NCBI GenBank assembly: GCA_964588385.1
Contig: CAZPPG010000004.1
Span: 1 to 64,000 of the forward strand
DNA: 64,000 nt
Source: JAHBWV01 sp964588385
GTDB taxonomy: Bacteria; Planctomycetota; Phycisphaerae; Phycisphaerales; UBA1924
Direction of reading: 5' to 3'
Under the pieces are notes generated by a model. It did no database searches and was not told where the DNA came from. It saw only the letters and a list, made by a program, of their open reading frames with translations. The position numbers and the translations under genes were made by a program. Numbering within the stretch: the first letter of the stretch is position 1; the number at the start of each line of letters is the position of its first letter. Shown here piece after piece: positions 1-8,789 of the stretch.

Positions 1-810
1 GGCGATGACCGGAGACGCGGAGATGCCGCCGAGGCGCGGGCCCGCGGGAACGGGTGAGGCGCGGCGGGCGGAATCGGCGATGGTGGCCGCGGCGCGTTCG
101 CGATCTGCGCGGTCGCGCTCGGCTCTTTCGTAGTTGTCCTGCTGGGTGCGTGCGAGCGCGCCCTCGCGCTCGGCTTCGGCGCGCTTGCGAGCGATCTGGT
201 CGCGGCGTTGCTGCTCGTTGGTGTAGGCGCCGTCGCTGGTGTTGAGGGTGATGCCGCGCGAGGATTGAGCCGAGGTCTGTGCGGATCGCTGCTGGGCGGC
301 CTTTGCCTGTGCGGCGCGGGCCTGGGCGGCGCGGGCCTGTTCCATGCGGGCTTTGGCGCGGGCGTTTGCCTGGGCCTGTGCCTGAGACTGAGAGAAGGGG
401 GGGCCGCCGCCCGGCTGGAGGGGGGCGCGGGATCGGGCGTGCGTCGCGGTCGGGGGCGCGGCCTTTGACTGGGCTTGGGTCTGGGCCTGGGCCCGGCGGC
501 GGAGTTCTTCGAGGCGACGCTGGCGCTCGGCCATGATCTCGCGGAGACGCTCTTCCGCGGTCATGGGTCGAGCTGGGGGTCGGGCTGAGGGTCGGGCGGA
601 ATCCGCATCGGCCATCGTGGGCGAGGCGCCGGGCGCGCCCTGCAGGGTTTCGAGATTTCGACCGGTGCGGAGGGCGTCGAGGCGCTGACGCTCAAGCCCG
701 GCCTGGTGCTGGCGGACCTCGGCCTGCTCTTTGAGTTTGCGCACGACCCAGCCGACGGCCGAGGAGCCGATGATCAGGGCGAACAGGACAATTTCGATCC
801 AGTTCTGCAC
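1..810 (-). CDS. Truncated Ala/Gln/Arg-rich single-pass membrane protein
   Basis: The frame opens with GTG at 810 and stays open to the window edge, so at least 270 residues are present and the C-terminus lies outside. An in-frame TAG, which is the stop of the upstream ABC gene, sits three codons before the GTG, so this is the earliest possible start; the gap is 9 nt and the pair is probably co-transcribed. Residues about 4-24 (WIEIVLFALIIGSSAVGWVV) form one N-terminal membrane anchor. Then follow charged stretches (AEERLREIMAERQRRLEELR), a Pro-rich linker, Ala/Gln repeats such as ARAAQARAAQAKAAQ and another Arg/Glu/Ala-rich coiled-coil-like segment. The topology suggests a cytoplasmic tail behind one anchor. 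I do not recognise a family and give no function. Confidence 0.7.
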   Translation of the reverse strand, partial: MQNWIEIVLFALIIGSSAVGWVVRKLKEQAEVRQHQAGLERQRLDALRTGRNLETLQGAPGASPTMADADSARPSARPPARPMTAEERLREIMAERQRRLEELRRRAQAQTQAQSKAAPPTATHARSRAPLQPGGGPPFSQSQAQAQANARAKARMEQARAAQARAAQAKAAQQRSAQTSAQSSRGITLNTSDGAYTNEQQRRDQIARKRAEAEREGALARTQQDNYERAERDRADRERAAATIADSARRASPVPAGPRLGGISASPVIA

Positions 811-819
811 GGGTGAAGT

Positions 820-1677
820 CTATCGGCCCTCGGGCGTCCGGGAGGCCAAGGGCGGAAGGGCGGCGATGGGGATCAGCGCGGGGTGACTTCCGGGGATGGG
901 GAAGGATGCGAAGCGGACGCCGTAGGCGGGTCCGAGGATGTCGGGGGTGAGGACCGCGGCGGCGGGTCCGGACGCGCCCACGGTGCCGCCACAGTTGAGG
1001 AGGATGGCGTCGTCGGCGATGCGACCGGCGGCGGTGAGGTCGTGAAGGACGAGGACGGTGCCGATGCCTCGGTCGGCAAGGGCGCGGAAGGTGTCCAGAG
1101 ACTGGACGATGTGGCGTGGGTCGAGGGCGGCAAGGGGCTCATCGGCCAGGAGAAATCGGGGCTCTCTGGAGGGGGGAGCGGTGGTGGAATCGGTGAGCTG
1201 CGCGACGGCACGCGCGATGGAGACCCGCTGCTGCTGGCCGGCTGAGAGGGTGTTGAACGGTCGGTCGGCGACGGGGCCGAGGTCGAGCATGTCGATCGCG
1301 CGTTCGACGGCGGTGGGGTCGGGACCGAGCGCGTGGCGCCCCATGGCGACGACGTTGCGGGCGGAGAATGCGAAGGCGATGGAGGATCGCTGGGCGACGT
1401 AGGCGATGTGGCGGGCGCGGTCGGGGGGGGCGATATGGGCGACGTCCTGGGCTGCATCGCGGGCGCGGGCGTGGTGAGCGGCGACGGTTTGAAGCGTGAC
1501 GCGACCGGATGAGGGGGTGAGCAGGCCGGCCATGAGGCGCAGGAGCGTGGACTTGCCCGCTCCGTTGGGGCCGACGAGGGCGGTGATGCGCGCGGAGTTG
1601 AGGGTGGCAGTGATGCTGGAGAGGACGGGACGGCCCGGGCGGTAGTGGAAGGAGAGGTCGGAGAGGGAGATCGTCAC
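820..1677 (-). CDS. ABC transporter ATP-binding protein, HmuV/FecE-like
   Basis: ATPase subunit of an ABC importer, most like those for haem, ferric siderophores or cobalamin. Visible parts: Walker A GPNGAGKST, Q-loop YVAQRSSIAFAF, signature LSAGQQQR (Ala replaces the usual second Gly of LSGGQ), Walker B FLLADEPLAALD and H-loop VLVLHD. The spacing and the SSIAFAF context resemble HmuV. The GTG at 1677 is chosen because the family begins about ten residues before the FHYRPGRP segment; the open frame continues to 2064 but would overlap the divergent SDR gene and encodes Pro/Arg-rich sequence. No permease or binding protein gene is next to it, so the substrate is open; the partner genes must be elsewhere or the ATPase works with the unknown membrane protein downstream. 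Confidence 0.85.
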   Translation of the reverse strand: MTISLSDLSFHYRPGRPVLSSITATLNSARITALVGPNGAGKSTLLRLMAGLLTPSSGRVTLQTVAAHHARARDAAQDVAHIAPPDRARHIAYVAQRSSIAFAFSARNVVAMGRHALGPDPTAVERAIDMLDLGPVADRPFNTLSAGQQQRVSIARAVAQLTDSTTAPPSREPRFLLADEPLAALDPRHIVQSLDTFRALADRGIGTVLVLHDLTAAGRIADDAILLNCGGTVGASGPAAAVLTPDILGPAYGVRFASFPIPGSHPALIPIAALPPLASRTPEGR

Positions 1678-1859
1678 GCGCGATGGTACGGAGACGGGGC
1701 GCGAGGCGGGCGCGACACCCCGGACGCGGGGTGGAGGGGGCGCGGTTTGGAGAATGACCCCAGGGGTCATAAACTCGGTGCTTGTCCGGGCGTTGGTCCG
1801 GATGGATCGCTTTCTGCTTTGCTGCGGCGGCTCCGGTCGTCGCGCAGGATTGGTGCACG

Positions 1860-2903
1860 ATGGGTCACAGCCAGAATCAGTCCTCGGTCGGGCGTGTTGT
1901 CGCGGTGTCGGGTTCCACGGGGTTCGTGGGGCGGCACGTGGTGGCGGAGCTGCTGGCGCGGGGGCATCGGGTTCGCGCCCTGGCGCGGGACATCTCGAAG
2001 GCGGGAAAGGTGTTGCCGACGCACGCGGACCTGACGATCGTGCAGGGGCAGGCGCACACGTCATCGGGCGCGGCCGAGCTGGTGAAGGGCGCTGATGCGG
2101 TCGTGAACTGCGTGGGGATCATCCGCGAGACGCGCGGCGGGCAACCCTTCGAGCAGGCGCACGTGGACATTCCCAAGAAGCTGACGGAGGCGTTCCGCAG
2201 GGAGCTTGAGTCGCGGGGCGTGCCGATTGAACGGGCGCGCTTTGTGCAGATCTCGGCGCTCGGGGCCACGGATGAGGACATGCGCCCGGGCGGCGCGACG
2301 CGGTATCAGCGCTCCAAGTTCGATGGGGAGATGGTGGTGCGTCGGAGCGGCTTTGCGTGGACGATCCTGCGGCCGTCGATGATCCACGGCGCGGACGGCG
2401 AGTTCATGCAGATGGCGCGGGGCTGGGCCACGGGGCGGGCGGCGCCGTATCTCTTCATGCCGTACTTCGCGAGGCGGACGGACGGGGCGATGACGCTGGT
2501 GCCGGGGAAGACCGAGCCGGCGCGGATCTCGCCCGTTTATGTCGGCGATGTGGCGTGGGTTGTCGGCGAGGCGCTGGCGCGCGAGCAGGCCGTGGGCGAG
2601 GTCTACAACCTCGTCGGACCCGAGACCTTGGATTGGAAAGAGATGCTCGCGTTTGTGCGCGATCATGTGCCGAGCGGGAAGAAGGAGCTGCCGATTGTGG
2701 GGATTCCGGGGCCGCTCGCCGTCGCGAAGGCGCGCGGGCTGAAAATTCTGGGGATGGATGGGCTGCTGCCGTTCGACGACGGCATGGCGATCATGGGGAT
2801 GCGGGATTCGGTTGCAGAGTGCACCAAGGCGCGGCAGCACCTGGGATTCGAGGGGCGGGCATTTCGCGAGACGATGGCGGCGTATGCGGCGGAGATGGTG
2901 TGA
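1860..2903 (+). CDS. NAD(P)-binding SDR, complex I NDUFA9-like family
   Basis: Atypical (extended) short-chain dehydrogenase/reductase of 347 residues. The N-terminal Rossmann motif GSTGFVGRHVV lies at about residues 17-27, followed by DAVVNCVGI and a YQRSKFDGE segment in place of the usual YxxxK, typical of the NDUFA9/YbjT group that binds NAD(P)H without a clear catalytic triad. In mitochondria the relative is an accessory complex I subunit; in bacteria the role is mostly unknown (quinone or NADPH sensing has been proposed for relatives). ATG at 1860 is used; a TTG at 1782 in the same frame would add a low-complexity leader. The gene faces away from the ABC ATPase across a 182-bp gap that should hold both promoters. 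Confidence 0.8.
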   Translation: MGHSQNQSSVGRVVAVSGSTGFVGRHVVAELLARGHRVRALARDISKAGKVLPTHADLTIVQGQAHTSSGAAELVKGADAVVNCVGIIRETRGGQPFEQAHVDIPKKLTEAFRRELESRGVPIERARFVQISALGATDEDMRPGGATRYQRSKFDGEMVVRRSGFAWTILRPSMIHGADGEFMQMARGWATGRAAPYLFMPYFARRTDGAMTLVPGKTEPARISPVYVGDVAWVVGEALAREQAVGEVYNLVGPETLDWKEMLAFVRDHVPSGKKELPIVGIPGPLAVAKARGLKILGMDGLLPFDDGMAIMGMRDSVAECTKARQHLGFEGRAFRETMAAYAAEMV

Positions 2904-2909
2904 GGGGAA

Positions 2910-2968
2910 GGGGCAAAGGGGCAAAGGGGCAAAGGGGAAAGGCACAAGGCACAAGGCACAAGGCAAAG
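2910..2968. repeat. Intergenic short tandem repeats (GGGGCAAA and GGCACAA units)
   Basis: Three exact GGGGCAAA units (2910-2933), a degenerate GGGGAAA unit, then three exact GGCACAA units (2941-2961) and a partial fourth. The tract fills the spacer between the SDR stop and the RNase R start and is purine-rich on the plus strand. It resembles other spacers in this window (5469, 48931, 49404, 50634, 52434). Confidence 0.85.
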
Positions 2969-3018
2969 CGATCGGAGTTTGAGATCACGAACGAAGCATG
3001 GAGCGGGAAGGGGCACGG

Positions 3019-5460
3019 ATGACGTTGCGATATGAGGGACGTCTGAAGCAGCACCTGTCGCACGACACGTACTCGCCGCAGACGGTTGCGGAGCTGGCGC
3101 AGGATCTTCGGGTTGAGGATCCGGCGGACTTTGAGCAGGCGATCAAGCAGCTCGTGAAGGACGGCGTGTTGATCGTGAGCGCGACGGGGCGGGTGTCGCT
3201 GCCGTCGCTCTCCACATCCGGCGGCGAGATCATCGGCATCTTCAAGGGCAACCCCAAGGGGTTCGGGTTTGTGCGTTCCGATGATCAATACAAGGAGGGC
3301 GACATCTTCGTGCCTCCGGATGCGACGGGCGGGGCATTGTCGGGCGATCGCGTGCGAGTGCTGGTGGCGCGGGAGCGGCGGCGCGGCGATGAACAGGGCT
3401 TTGTCGGCGAGGTCGTCGAGGTTCTGAAACGCAAGCGTGCGGCGTTCACCGGCAACATCTTCAAGCAGGGCCAGCAGTGGCTCGTGCAGCCGGACGGTCG
3501 CGAGATGAACAAGCCGATTGTCGTGCGCGACGCGGCCAGCAAGAACGTGAAGCCCGGCGACAAGGTCGTGGTCGAGATTGTCGAGTACCCGGACGGGGAC
3601 GCGCTGGCCGAGGGCGTGATCTCGCGCGTGCTGGGCGAGGCAGGAAGGCCGGATGTCGAGACGCAGGCCGTGATCGCGGCGTTCTCGCTGCCCGACCTGG
3701 AGTTCCCCGAGGCGTGCACCGATCAGGCGCGTGAGGCCGCGGCGAAGTTCGACGAGGAGATCGCGGCGTATCTGAAGGACGGCGAGAAGGCCCTGAAGGG
3801 TCGGCGCGATCTGACGGGCGAATACATCATCACGATCGATCCGCCGGACGCGAAGGACTACGACGACGCGATCTCGATCAAGCGGACGGCCGAGGGGTGG
3901 GAGCTGGGCGTGCACATCGCGGATGTGGCCCACTTCATCACGCCGGGGAGTCCGCTGGACGTCGAGGCGGCGGACCGGGGGAACTCGGTGTACCTGCCGC
4001 GCCTGGTGATCCCGATGCTGCCGGAGATTCTCTCCAACGGCATTTGCTCGCTGCAGGAGGGCGTGCATCGCTACTGCAAGTCGGCGTTCATGGTGTACGA
4101 CAAGCACGGGAACGTGAAGCGTGAGGGCGCGGGAAGCGTGCTGATCAAGAGCGCGAAGCGCCTGACGTATCTCGAGGCACAGGCGCTGATCGACGGCGAC
4201 GAGGTGGAGGCGAAGAAGCACGCCAAGACGGAGCCGATCTACACCGAGCAGTTGATCTCGACCTTGAAAGAGATGGATGCGCTGGCGCGGGCGATCCAGG
4301 GGAAGCGGCATCGCAACGGCATGATCTCCTTGGAGCTGCCCGACGTGGTGCTGATCTATGACGAGAACGGGCGCGTCATCGATGCGGAGCGTGAGGACAG
4401 CGCGTACACGCACACGCTGATCGAGATGTTCATGGTCGAGGCCAACGAGGTGCTGGCGCGGCTCTTTGAGGGGCTGGGCGTGCCGCTGATCCGGCGGATC
4501 CATCCTGAGCCGACGCCGGGCAACACCGAGGACCTGCGGAAGACGGCGACGGTCGCGGGGTTCAAGATCCCCAAGAACCCGACGCGGAAGGAGCTGCAGG
4601 GTCTGCTGGATGCGACGCGGGGGACCGCGGCGGCGCGGGCCGTGCACATGGCCGTGCTGCGCACGCTGACCAAAGCGGAGTATTCGCCCGCACTGATCGG
4701 ACACTTTGCGCTGGCGTCGAGCGCGTACGCCCACTTCACGAGCCCGATCCGCCGGTACCCGGACCTGACGGTGCACCGCGCCTTGGCGGAGTATCTGCGT
4801 CTGACGGACAACGCGAAGAACAAGCCGCAGAGCGACAACGAGAAGATCGAGCTGGGCAAGCGGATGATGTCGAGCCCGATGTGCCCGCACGTACAGGACC
4901 TGATGGAGGTCGGACGGCACTGCACGCAGAAGGAAGTGAACGCGGAGGACGCAGAGAAGCAGCTCCGCAGCTTCCTGGTGATGCAGTTGCTGGCCGAGCA
5001 CGTGGGCGAGAGCTACGCGGGTGTGGTGACGGGCGTGTCGCCGCGTGGTGTCTTCGTGCAGCTCGACAAGTACCTCGCGGACGGCATGATCAAGACGAGC
5101 GACCTGCCGGGCGATGTGACGCGTTCCAATGTCACACCGAGTTGGAGCATCGATTCGCGCACGGGTGCGCTCGTTGACCGGCACTCGGGGCGATCGTTCA
5201 ACATGGGCGACACGGTGCACGTCACGATCGCGGCGGTTGATCTTGGTCAGCGACGGATGGACCTGCTCATCACCGACCCCTCGTCTCGCGCGGGGGGCAA
5301 GGCCAAGGTGCCGACACTGAAGCTCGGGCAGGCTGGGGGCGGCGTCGGCAAGGCGGCGGGCGCGGGCTTCGACAAGTTCGGCGGCAAGACCGGTTCACAG
5401 CGGCGCAGCCAGAAGAGCAAGGCCCGCGACAAGGGCAAGAACCACAGGCGGGATAAGTAG
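3019..5460 (+). CDS. rnr: Ribonuclease R (RNB-family 3'-5' exoribonuclease)
   Basis: Processive hydrolytic 3'-5' exoribonuclease that degrades structured RNA. At 813 residues it has the usual RNase R length. In order: winged-helix-like N-terminus (about 1-75), cold-shock domains (GIFKGNPKGFGFVR near 80 and AFTGNIFKQGQQWLVQPDG), RNB catalytic domain with the acidic metal-binding cluster TIDPPDAKDYDDA, the ILSNGICSLQEGVHRYCKS and FTSPIRRYPDLTVHRALAEY signatures, an S1 domain (YAGVVTGVSPRGVFVQL) and a basic tail ending in QRRSQKSKARDKGKNHRRDK, as in RNase R rather than RNase II. The start at 3019 has GGGAAGGGG just upstream; an in-frame ATG at 2998 would add seven residues but lacks a ribosome site. 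M32 peptidase follows after 71 bp. Confidence 0.95.
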   Translation: MTLRYEGRLKQHLSHDTYSPQTVAELAQDLRVEDPADFEQAIKQLVKDGVLIVSATGRVSLPSLSTSGGEIIGIFKGNPKGFGFVRSDDQYKEGDIFVPPDATGGALSGDRVRVLVARERRRGDEQGFVGEVVEVLKRKRAAFTGNIFKQGQQWLVQPDGREMNKPIVVRDAASKNVKPGDKVVVEIVEYPDGDALAEGVISRVLGEAGRPDVETQAVIAAFSLPDLEFPEACTDQAREAAAKFDEEIAAYLKDGEKALKGRRDLTGEYIITIDPPDAKDYDDAISIKRTAEGWELGVHIADVAHFITPGSPLDVEAADRGNSVYLPRLVIPMLPEILSNGICSLQEGVHRYCKSAFMVYDKHGNVKREGAGSVLIKSAKRLTYLEAQALIDGDEVEAKKHAKTEPIYTEQLISTLKEMDALARAIQGKRHRNGMISLELPDVVLIYDENGRVIDAEREDSAYTHTLIEMFMVEANEVLARLFEGLGVPLIRRIHPEPTPGNTEDLRKTATVAGFKIPKNPTRKELQGLLDATRGTAAARAVHMAVLRTLTKAEYSPALIGHFALASSAYAHFTSPIRRYPDLTVHRALAEYLRLTDNAKNKPQSDNEKIELGKRMMSSPMCPHVQDLMEVGRHCTQKEVNAEDAEKQLRSFLVMQLLAEHVGESYAGVVTGVSPRGVFVQLDKYLADGMIKTSDLPGDVTRSNVTPSWSIDSRTGALVDRHSGRSFNMGDTVHVTIAAVDLGQRRMDLLITDPSSRAGGKAKVPTLKLGQAGGGVGKAAGAGFDKFGGKTGSQRRSQKSKARDKGKNHRRDK

Positions 5461-5468
5461 TGGAGAAC

Positions 5469-5487
5469 GGGCAGAGGGGCAGAGGGA
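5469..5487. repeat. Short GGGCAGA repeat in spacer
   Basis: Two GGGCAGA units (5469-5475, 5477-5483) followed by GGGAAG lie in the 71-bp spacer after RNase R. They resemble the repeat tract at 2910 in form and in placement upstream of a start codon. Confidence 0.5.
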
Positions 5488-5531
5488 AGAATGATGTCGG
5501 CTGGGCGCCGGGTTGAGAACTGGGAGCGGCC

Positions 5532-7046
5532 ATGAGCAGTGAGAACACGTCCTACCCACAGTTGCGGATGCCCATGCGTGAGGCGGGCACGCTCGGTTCG
5601 GTGAACGCACTCCTGGCATGGGATCAGGAGACGTACATGCCGCCGGGTGGCGCCGACGGGCGCGCCGAGCAGCGATCGATGATCGCGACGATGGTGCATG
5701 AGCGCCGCACGTCGGCCCGTGTCGGCGAACTGATTGCGACGTGCGAGCAGGACAAGTCGCTCCCTGAGATTGAGCGTGCCAATGTGCGCGAGATGCGCCG
5801 AGACTACGACCTTTTGACCAAGCTCCCGGCGTCACTGGTTGGCGAGATTGCCAGCACCGCGACAAAGGCCCAGGAAGCATGGAAGGACGCGCGGGAGAAG
5901 TCCGACTTCACAACCTTCCGCCCGTGGCTTGAGAGGATGATGGGGCTGGCGCGGCAGAAGGCGGCGTGCTACGGGACGCCCGCCGGCGGCGAGCCCTATG
6001 ACGCCCTCCTGGAGGAGTATGAGCCGGGGGCCCGGGCGGCCGAGCTCCAGCAGGTCTTCACGCCGCTGGCGAGCGAGCTGTCGGGGCTGATCGCGAAGAT
6101 CGGCGCATCGGGCAAGACGGAGCGGCTGGCGATCAAGCCGCCGTCGATCGACGCGTCGAAGCAGCACGCCTTCGGGCAGTTCCTGCTCAAGTCGATGGGA
6201 TTCGACATGAACGCGGGGCGGCTGGACACGACGGCTCATCCTTTCTGCGAGGGGCTGGGGCCGGGCGACACGCGTCTGACGACGCGGTACCGCGAGGATG
6301 AGTTCGGCGGCGCGATGTACGGCACGCTGCACGAGATGGGACACGGGCTGTATGAGCAGGGGCTGCCGAAGATGGAGCGATGCGGCGAGCCGCTGGGCGA
6401 GGCGATCTCCCTGGGGATCCACGAGTCGCAGTCGCGGATGTGGGAGAATCTGGTGGGGCGTTCGCGGGCGTTCTGGACGTGGGCGCAGCCCCATGCCTCC
6501 AAGACGATGTCGGCGTGGTTCGCCGCGCAGTCCGTCGATTCGCTGTACTCGATGTCGAACGTGGTGAGGCCGTCCTTCATTCGCGTGGAGGCGGACGAGG
6601 CGACGTACAACCTGCACATTCTCTTGCGGTTCACGCTGGAGCGGGCGCTGCTCAAGGGCGATCTGTCGGTTGCGGAGCTGCCGGGCGCATGGAACTCGCT
6701 CTATGAGAAGCTGTTTGGGCTCCGCGTGCCGGACGACCGGCGCGGGTGCCTGCAGGATGTCCACTGGTCGTGCGCCCTGATCGGGTACTTCCCGACGTAC
6801 TCACTCGGCAATCTCTACGCGGCCCAGTTCTACGAGACCGCGCGCGTGGCGATGCCGGACCTTGATGCACGCCTGGCGCGGGGCGACTTCGCGTCGCTGC
6901 TGGGCTGGCTCCGCACCAACATCCATCAGCACGGACGCCGGTATCGTGCGGGAGAGCTGTGCGAGCGGGTGACGGGCAAGAAGCTCGACTCGGGCGCGCT
7001 GCTCCGCTATCTCAAGGGCAAGGCGGCCGAGGTGTACGGCGTCTGA
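5532..7046 (+). CDS. M32 family metallocarboxypeptidase (Taq-type)
   Basis: Cytoplasmic zinc carboxypeptidase that removes C-terminal residues from peptides with broad specificity (Taq/Pfu carboxypeptidase family, about 500 residues; this one has 504). All family motifs are visible: DTRLT (the DxRxT motif), the zinc site HEMGH with His267, Glu268 and His271, then HESQSR carrying the third ligand, and IRVEADE. The N-terminus has LLAWDQETYMPPGGADGRAEQ, a family hallmark. There is no signal peptide. It lies 71 bp after RNase R on the same strand and may share its transcript. The convergent neighbour at 7161 is separated by an inverted repeat. Confidence 0.94.
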   Translation: MSSENTSYPQLRMPMREAGTLGSVNALLAWDQETYMPPGGADGRAEQRSMIATMVHERRTSARVGELIATCEQDKSLPEIERANVREMRRDYDLLTKLPASLVGEIASTATKAQEAWKDAREKSDFTTFRPWLERMMGLARQKAACYGTPAGGEPYDALLEEYEPGARAAELQQVFTPLASELSGLIAKIGASGKTERLAIKPPSIDASKQHAFGQFLLKSMGFDMNAGRLDTTAHPFCEGLGPGDTRLTTRYREDEFGGAMYGTLHEMGHGLYEQGLPKMERCGEPLGEAISLGIHESQSRMWENLVGRSRAFWTWAQPHASKTMSAWFAAQSVDSLYSMSNVVRPSFIRVEADEATYNLHILLRFTLERALLKGDLSVAELPGAWNSLYEKLFGLRVPDDRRGCLQDVHWSCALIGYFPTYSLGNLYAAQFYETARVAMPDLDARLARGDFASLLGWLRTNIHQHGRRYRAGELCERVTGKKLDSGALLRYLKGKAAEVYGV

Positions 7047-7073
7047 CGGCGAGTTTGGTCAACCGCGCGCACA

Positions 7074-7104
7074 AACCCCGGCATTCCTGGTGAACACCGG
7101 GGTT
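7074..7104. terminator. Inverted repeat between convergent genes
   Basis: Perfect 8-bp arms AACCCCGG (7074-7081) and CCGGGGTT (7097-7104) with a 15-nt loop, in the 114-bp gap between the convergent M32 gene and the sorted surface protein gene. There is no strong U tract on either side, so a bidirectional terminator is inferred from placement and stem only. Confidence 0.45.
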
Positions 7105-7160
7105 GCGGGATGTTTGTGAGAGAGAGACTGAGGAGAGACCGAGCGGGCCTGTATAAGCGG

Positions 7161-7778
7161 TTAGCGGCGGCGGCGCGAGGCGATCAGGCCGCTGAGCCCG
7201 ATGAGGGAGAGAGCACCGGGCGCGGGGACTCGAGTGAGGACGCGGACCTGGACGACCTGCACGCTGGGGGCGAAGGACTGGAAGTTGAAGAAGAGGGTGT
7301 TGCCGGCGACGTTGATCGTTGACGGGGGTGTGCCGCCGATGCCGCGGAAGGGGTATGAGGTGGGGTAGGTCACGTTGACGTGGCCGGCGGGTGCATCGGA
7401 GTTGTCGAGGTTGAGCGCGGTGAAGATAACGCCGACGATGGCGTTGTTGTACGTGACAGAGCCGGACGCGCCGATCGCGCCGGGCAGCGGCTCCCAGTGG
7501 ATGAAGTGGCTGTCGTAGGGACCGCTGAGGAAGCCGGGGATCGCGCCACTGTCGGGGCCGTTGTTGGTCTGGTCGACCGCGAGAGCGAGGGCGACGTTCT
7601 GCTTCTCGTCCCACGCGAACGCGTTGAAGCCCTGCATGTTGCCGAGCGTGGCGGACCCCGAGGGGGATGTGACCCAGGTGGTCTGGCCGGCGACGCCGGT
7701 GATTCCGGCGTGGGCGGTGCCGGCGAGCGAGACGAGGACGGCCGATGCGAGCGCGGCGATAGCGGTGCGAGCGTTCAT
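7161..7778 (-). CDS. Secreted protein with PEP-CTERM-like (PAPGA) sorting tail
   Basis: A 205-residue exported protein of unknown role. It has a Sec signal peptide (MNARTAIAALASAVLVSLAGTAHA), a beta-rich body with Gly, Asn and Thr, and a C-terminal tail VPAPGALSLIGLSGL followed by IASRRRR: a PAPGA motif, a short hydrophobic helix and an Arg cluster. That layout is the planctomycete version of PEP-CTERM, which exosortase-type enzymes recognise at the membrane. The upstream base sequence CAGGAGCCCACCC before the ATG offers a ribosome site. A second protein with the same tail is at 36576. The partner exosortase is not in this window. Confidence 0.82.
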   Translation of the reverse strand: MNARTAIAALASAVLVSLAGTAHAGITGVAGQTTWVTSPSGSATLGNMQGFNAFAWDEKQNVALALAVDQTNNGPDSGAIPGFLSGPYDSHFIHWEPLPGAIGASGSVTYNNAIVGVIFTALNLDNSDAPAGHVNVTYPTSYPFRGIGGTPPSTINVAGNTLFFNFQSFAPSVQVVQVRVLTRVPAPGALSLIGLSGLIASRRRR

Positions 7779-7965
7779 GGGTGGGCTCCTGTGGTTGCTG
7801 GTTCAGGGTTGGTTGTGAGGTCTGGCGGGCGGCTTCTGGTGGCGGATCCGTCAGGCCGGGCGTCGTTCGCTCGGCATCAGAGTTGCCGCGGAGGGAGGGA
7901 ACCTTGCAGGCATGGCAAAAAGAAATCCGTTCGAGAGCGCGTCGGGCTACGCAAGAGACATGGAC

Positions 7966-7995
7966 GTGACAGTATCGGGAGCCCGATCTGATAAT
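7966..7995 (+). promoter_or_regulatory. Possible sigma70-type promoter for the gene at 8004
   Basis: GTGACA (7966-7971) and GATAAT (7990-7995) are 18 bp apart, and the GTG start codon is at 8004, so the transcript would be nearly leaderless. Called from match to consensus alone. Confidence 0.3.
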
Positions 7996-8003
7996 GTGAC
8001 GCT

Positions 8004-8747
8004 GTGTCGAACACCCTTCGAATCGTGGGGCAAGTCGGGCTCCTTGCCGCGCTCGGCGCGGCGACGATGGTCGTCGTGACGTGGGGGATCGCACTGCGCG
8101 GGTTCAACCAACTGCCGATGCCGAGGGGGCGTGCAACGGCGGCGGCGTTGGTGCGAACCGACGGGTTGAATCGATTTGCCGTGCTCATGGAGCCGGCGAC
8201 CACTCTTCCGGGCAGAACAGTTCTCTTGACGCGGGTCTCAGGGATGAACTCTCCCGAAGACAGTGCAAGAGGCATTCGGGGCGACGCGGTGGGCTTCGCC
8301 TCGGCATACAAGGTGGTTGCCGCGCCAGTTGACTCGCGACACCTGCCACCACCAAGCGTGAACACGCGCACCGAGTATCGATTCGGATGGCCCGTGCGAT
8401 GCTTGTGGGCCGCGTTCGATCAGGACAATCAGATTTGCTATGTACAGAACCTGGGGTGGACGAATCTCGTGACGCTCGCGCGATCATCGGGACGCTTGGA
8501 TGAGCGGGTGTTCGTTGGCGACCCGCGGAGTCCTTCCCGTCCACTTGCCATGCCAACCGGGCTGTTGCCGCGAGGCGTCGCAACGAACACCGCGTTCTAC
8601 GCGAGCCTTTGGTGGATACCGCTCTTCGGTGTCCCGCGTGTCCGCCGCTGGAACCGTATCCGCCGGGGGCTGTGCAGCCGCTGCGCCTACAGCCTGCGCG
8701 GGCTGGATGCGGTCGCAACGTGCCCGGAGTGCGGCCAGAGGCCATGA
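8004..8747 (+). CDS. Membrane protein with C-terminal zinc ribbon
   Basis: A 247-residue hypothetical protein. One membrane segment lies near the N-terminus (residues about 7-28, VGQVGLLAALGAATMVVVTW) and a second, weaker one near residue 197 (NTAFYASLWWIPLFGV). The C-terminal end is a four-Cys zinc ribbon, CSRCAYSLRGL followed by CPECGQRP, a tail often found on planctomycete membrane proteins. The loop between the helices (about 170 residues) is probably outside the cytoplasm. No enzyme motif is visible. The start is GTG at 8004; the next gene is convergent after 42 bp. Confidence 0.65.
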   Translation: MSNTLRIVGQVGLLAALGAATMVVVTWGIALRGFNQLPMPRGRATAAALVRTDGLNRFAVLMEPATTLPGRTVLLTRVSGMNSPEDSARGIRGDAVGFASAYKVVAAPVDSRHLPPPSVNTRTEYRFGWPVRCLWAAFDQDNQICYVQNLGWTNLVTLARSSGRLDERVFVGDPRSPSRPLAMPTGLLPRGVATNTAFYASLWWIPLFGVPRVRRWNRIRRGLCSRCAYSLRGLDAVATCPECGQRP

Positions 8748-8789
8748 ATGGCCGCGCGGCTTCCCTCTGATCCGTGGCTCTTCTCTCCG

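Noticed and set aside
1678..2064. Extended N-terminus of the ABC ATPase
   Set aside because: The extra sequence is Pro/Arg-rich, overlaps the divergent SDR gene and precedes the normal ATPase start.
2791..5220. Long open frame of 809 codons on the minus strand across RNase R
   Set aside because: It is the mirror of the RNase R reading frame, rich in Arg/His/Leu with no domain, and arises from the GC-rich third positions.
5832..6764. 310-codon minus-strand frame inside the M32 gene
   Set aside because: Shadow of the M32 coding frame; no ribosome site or motif.
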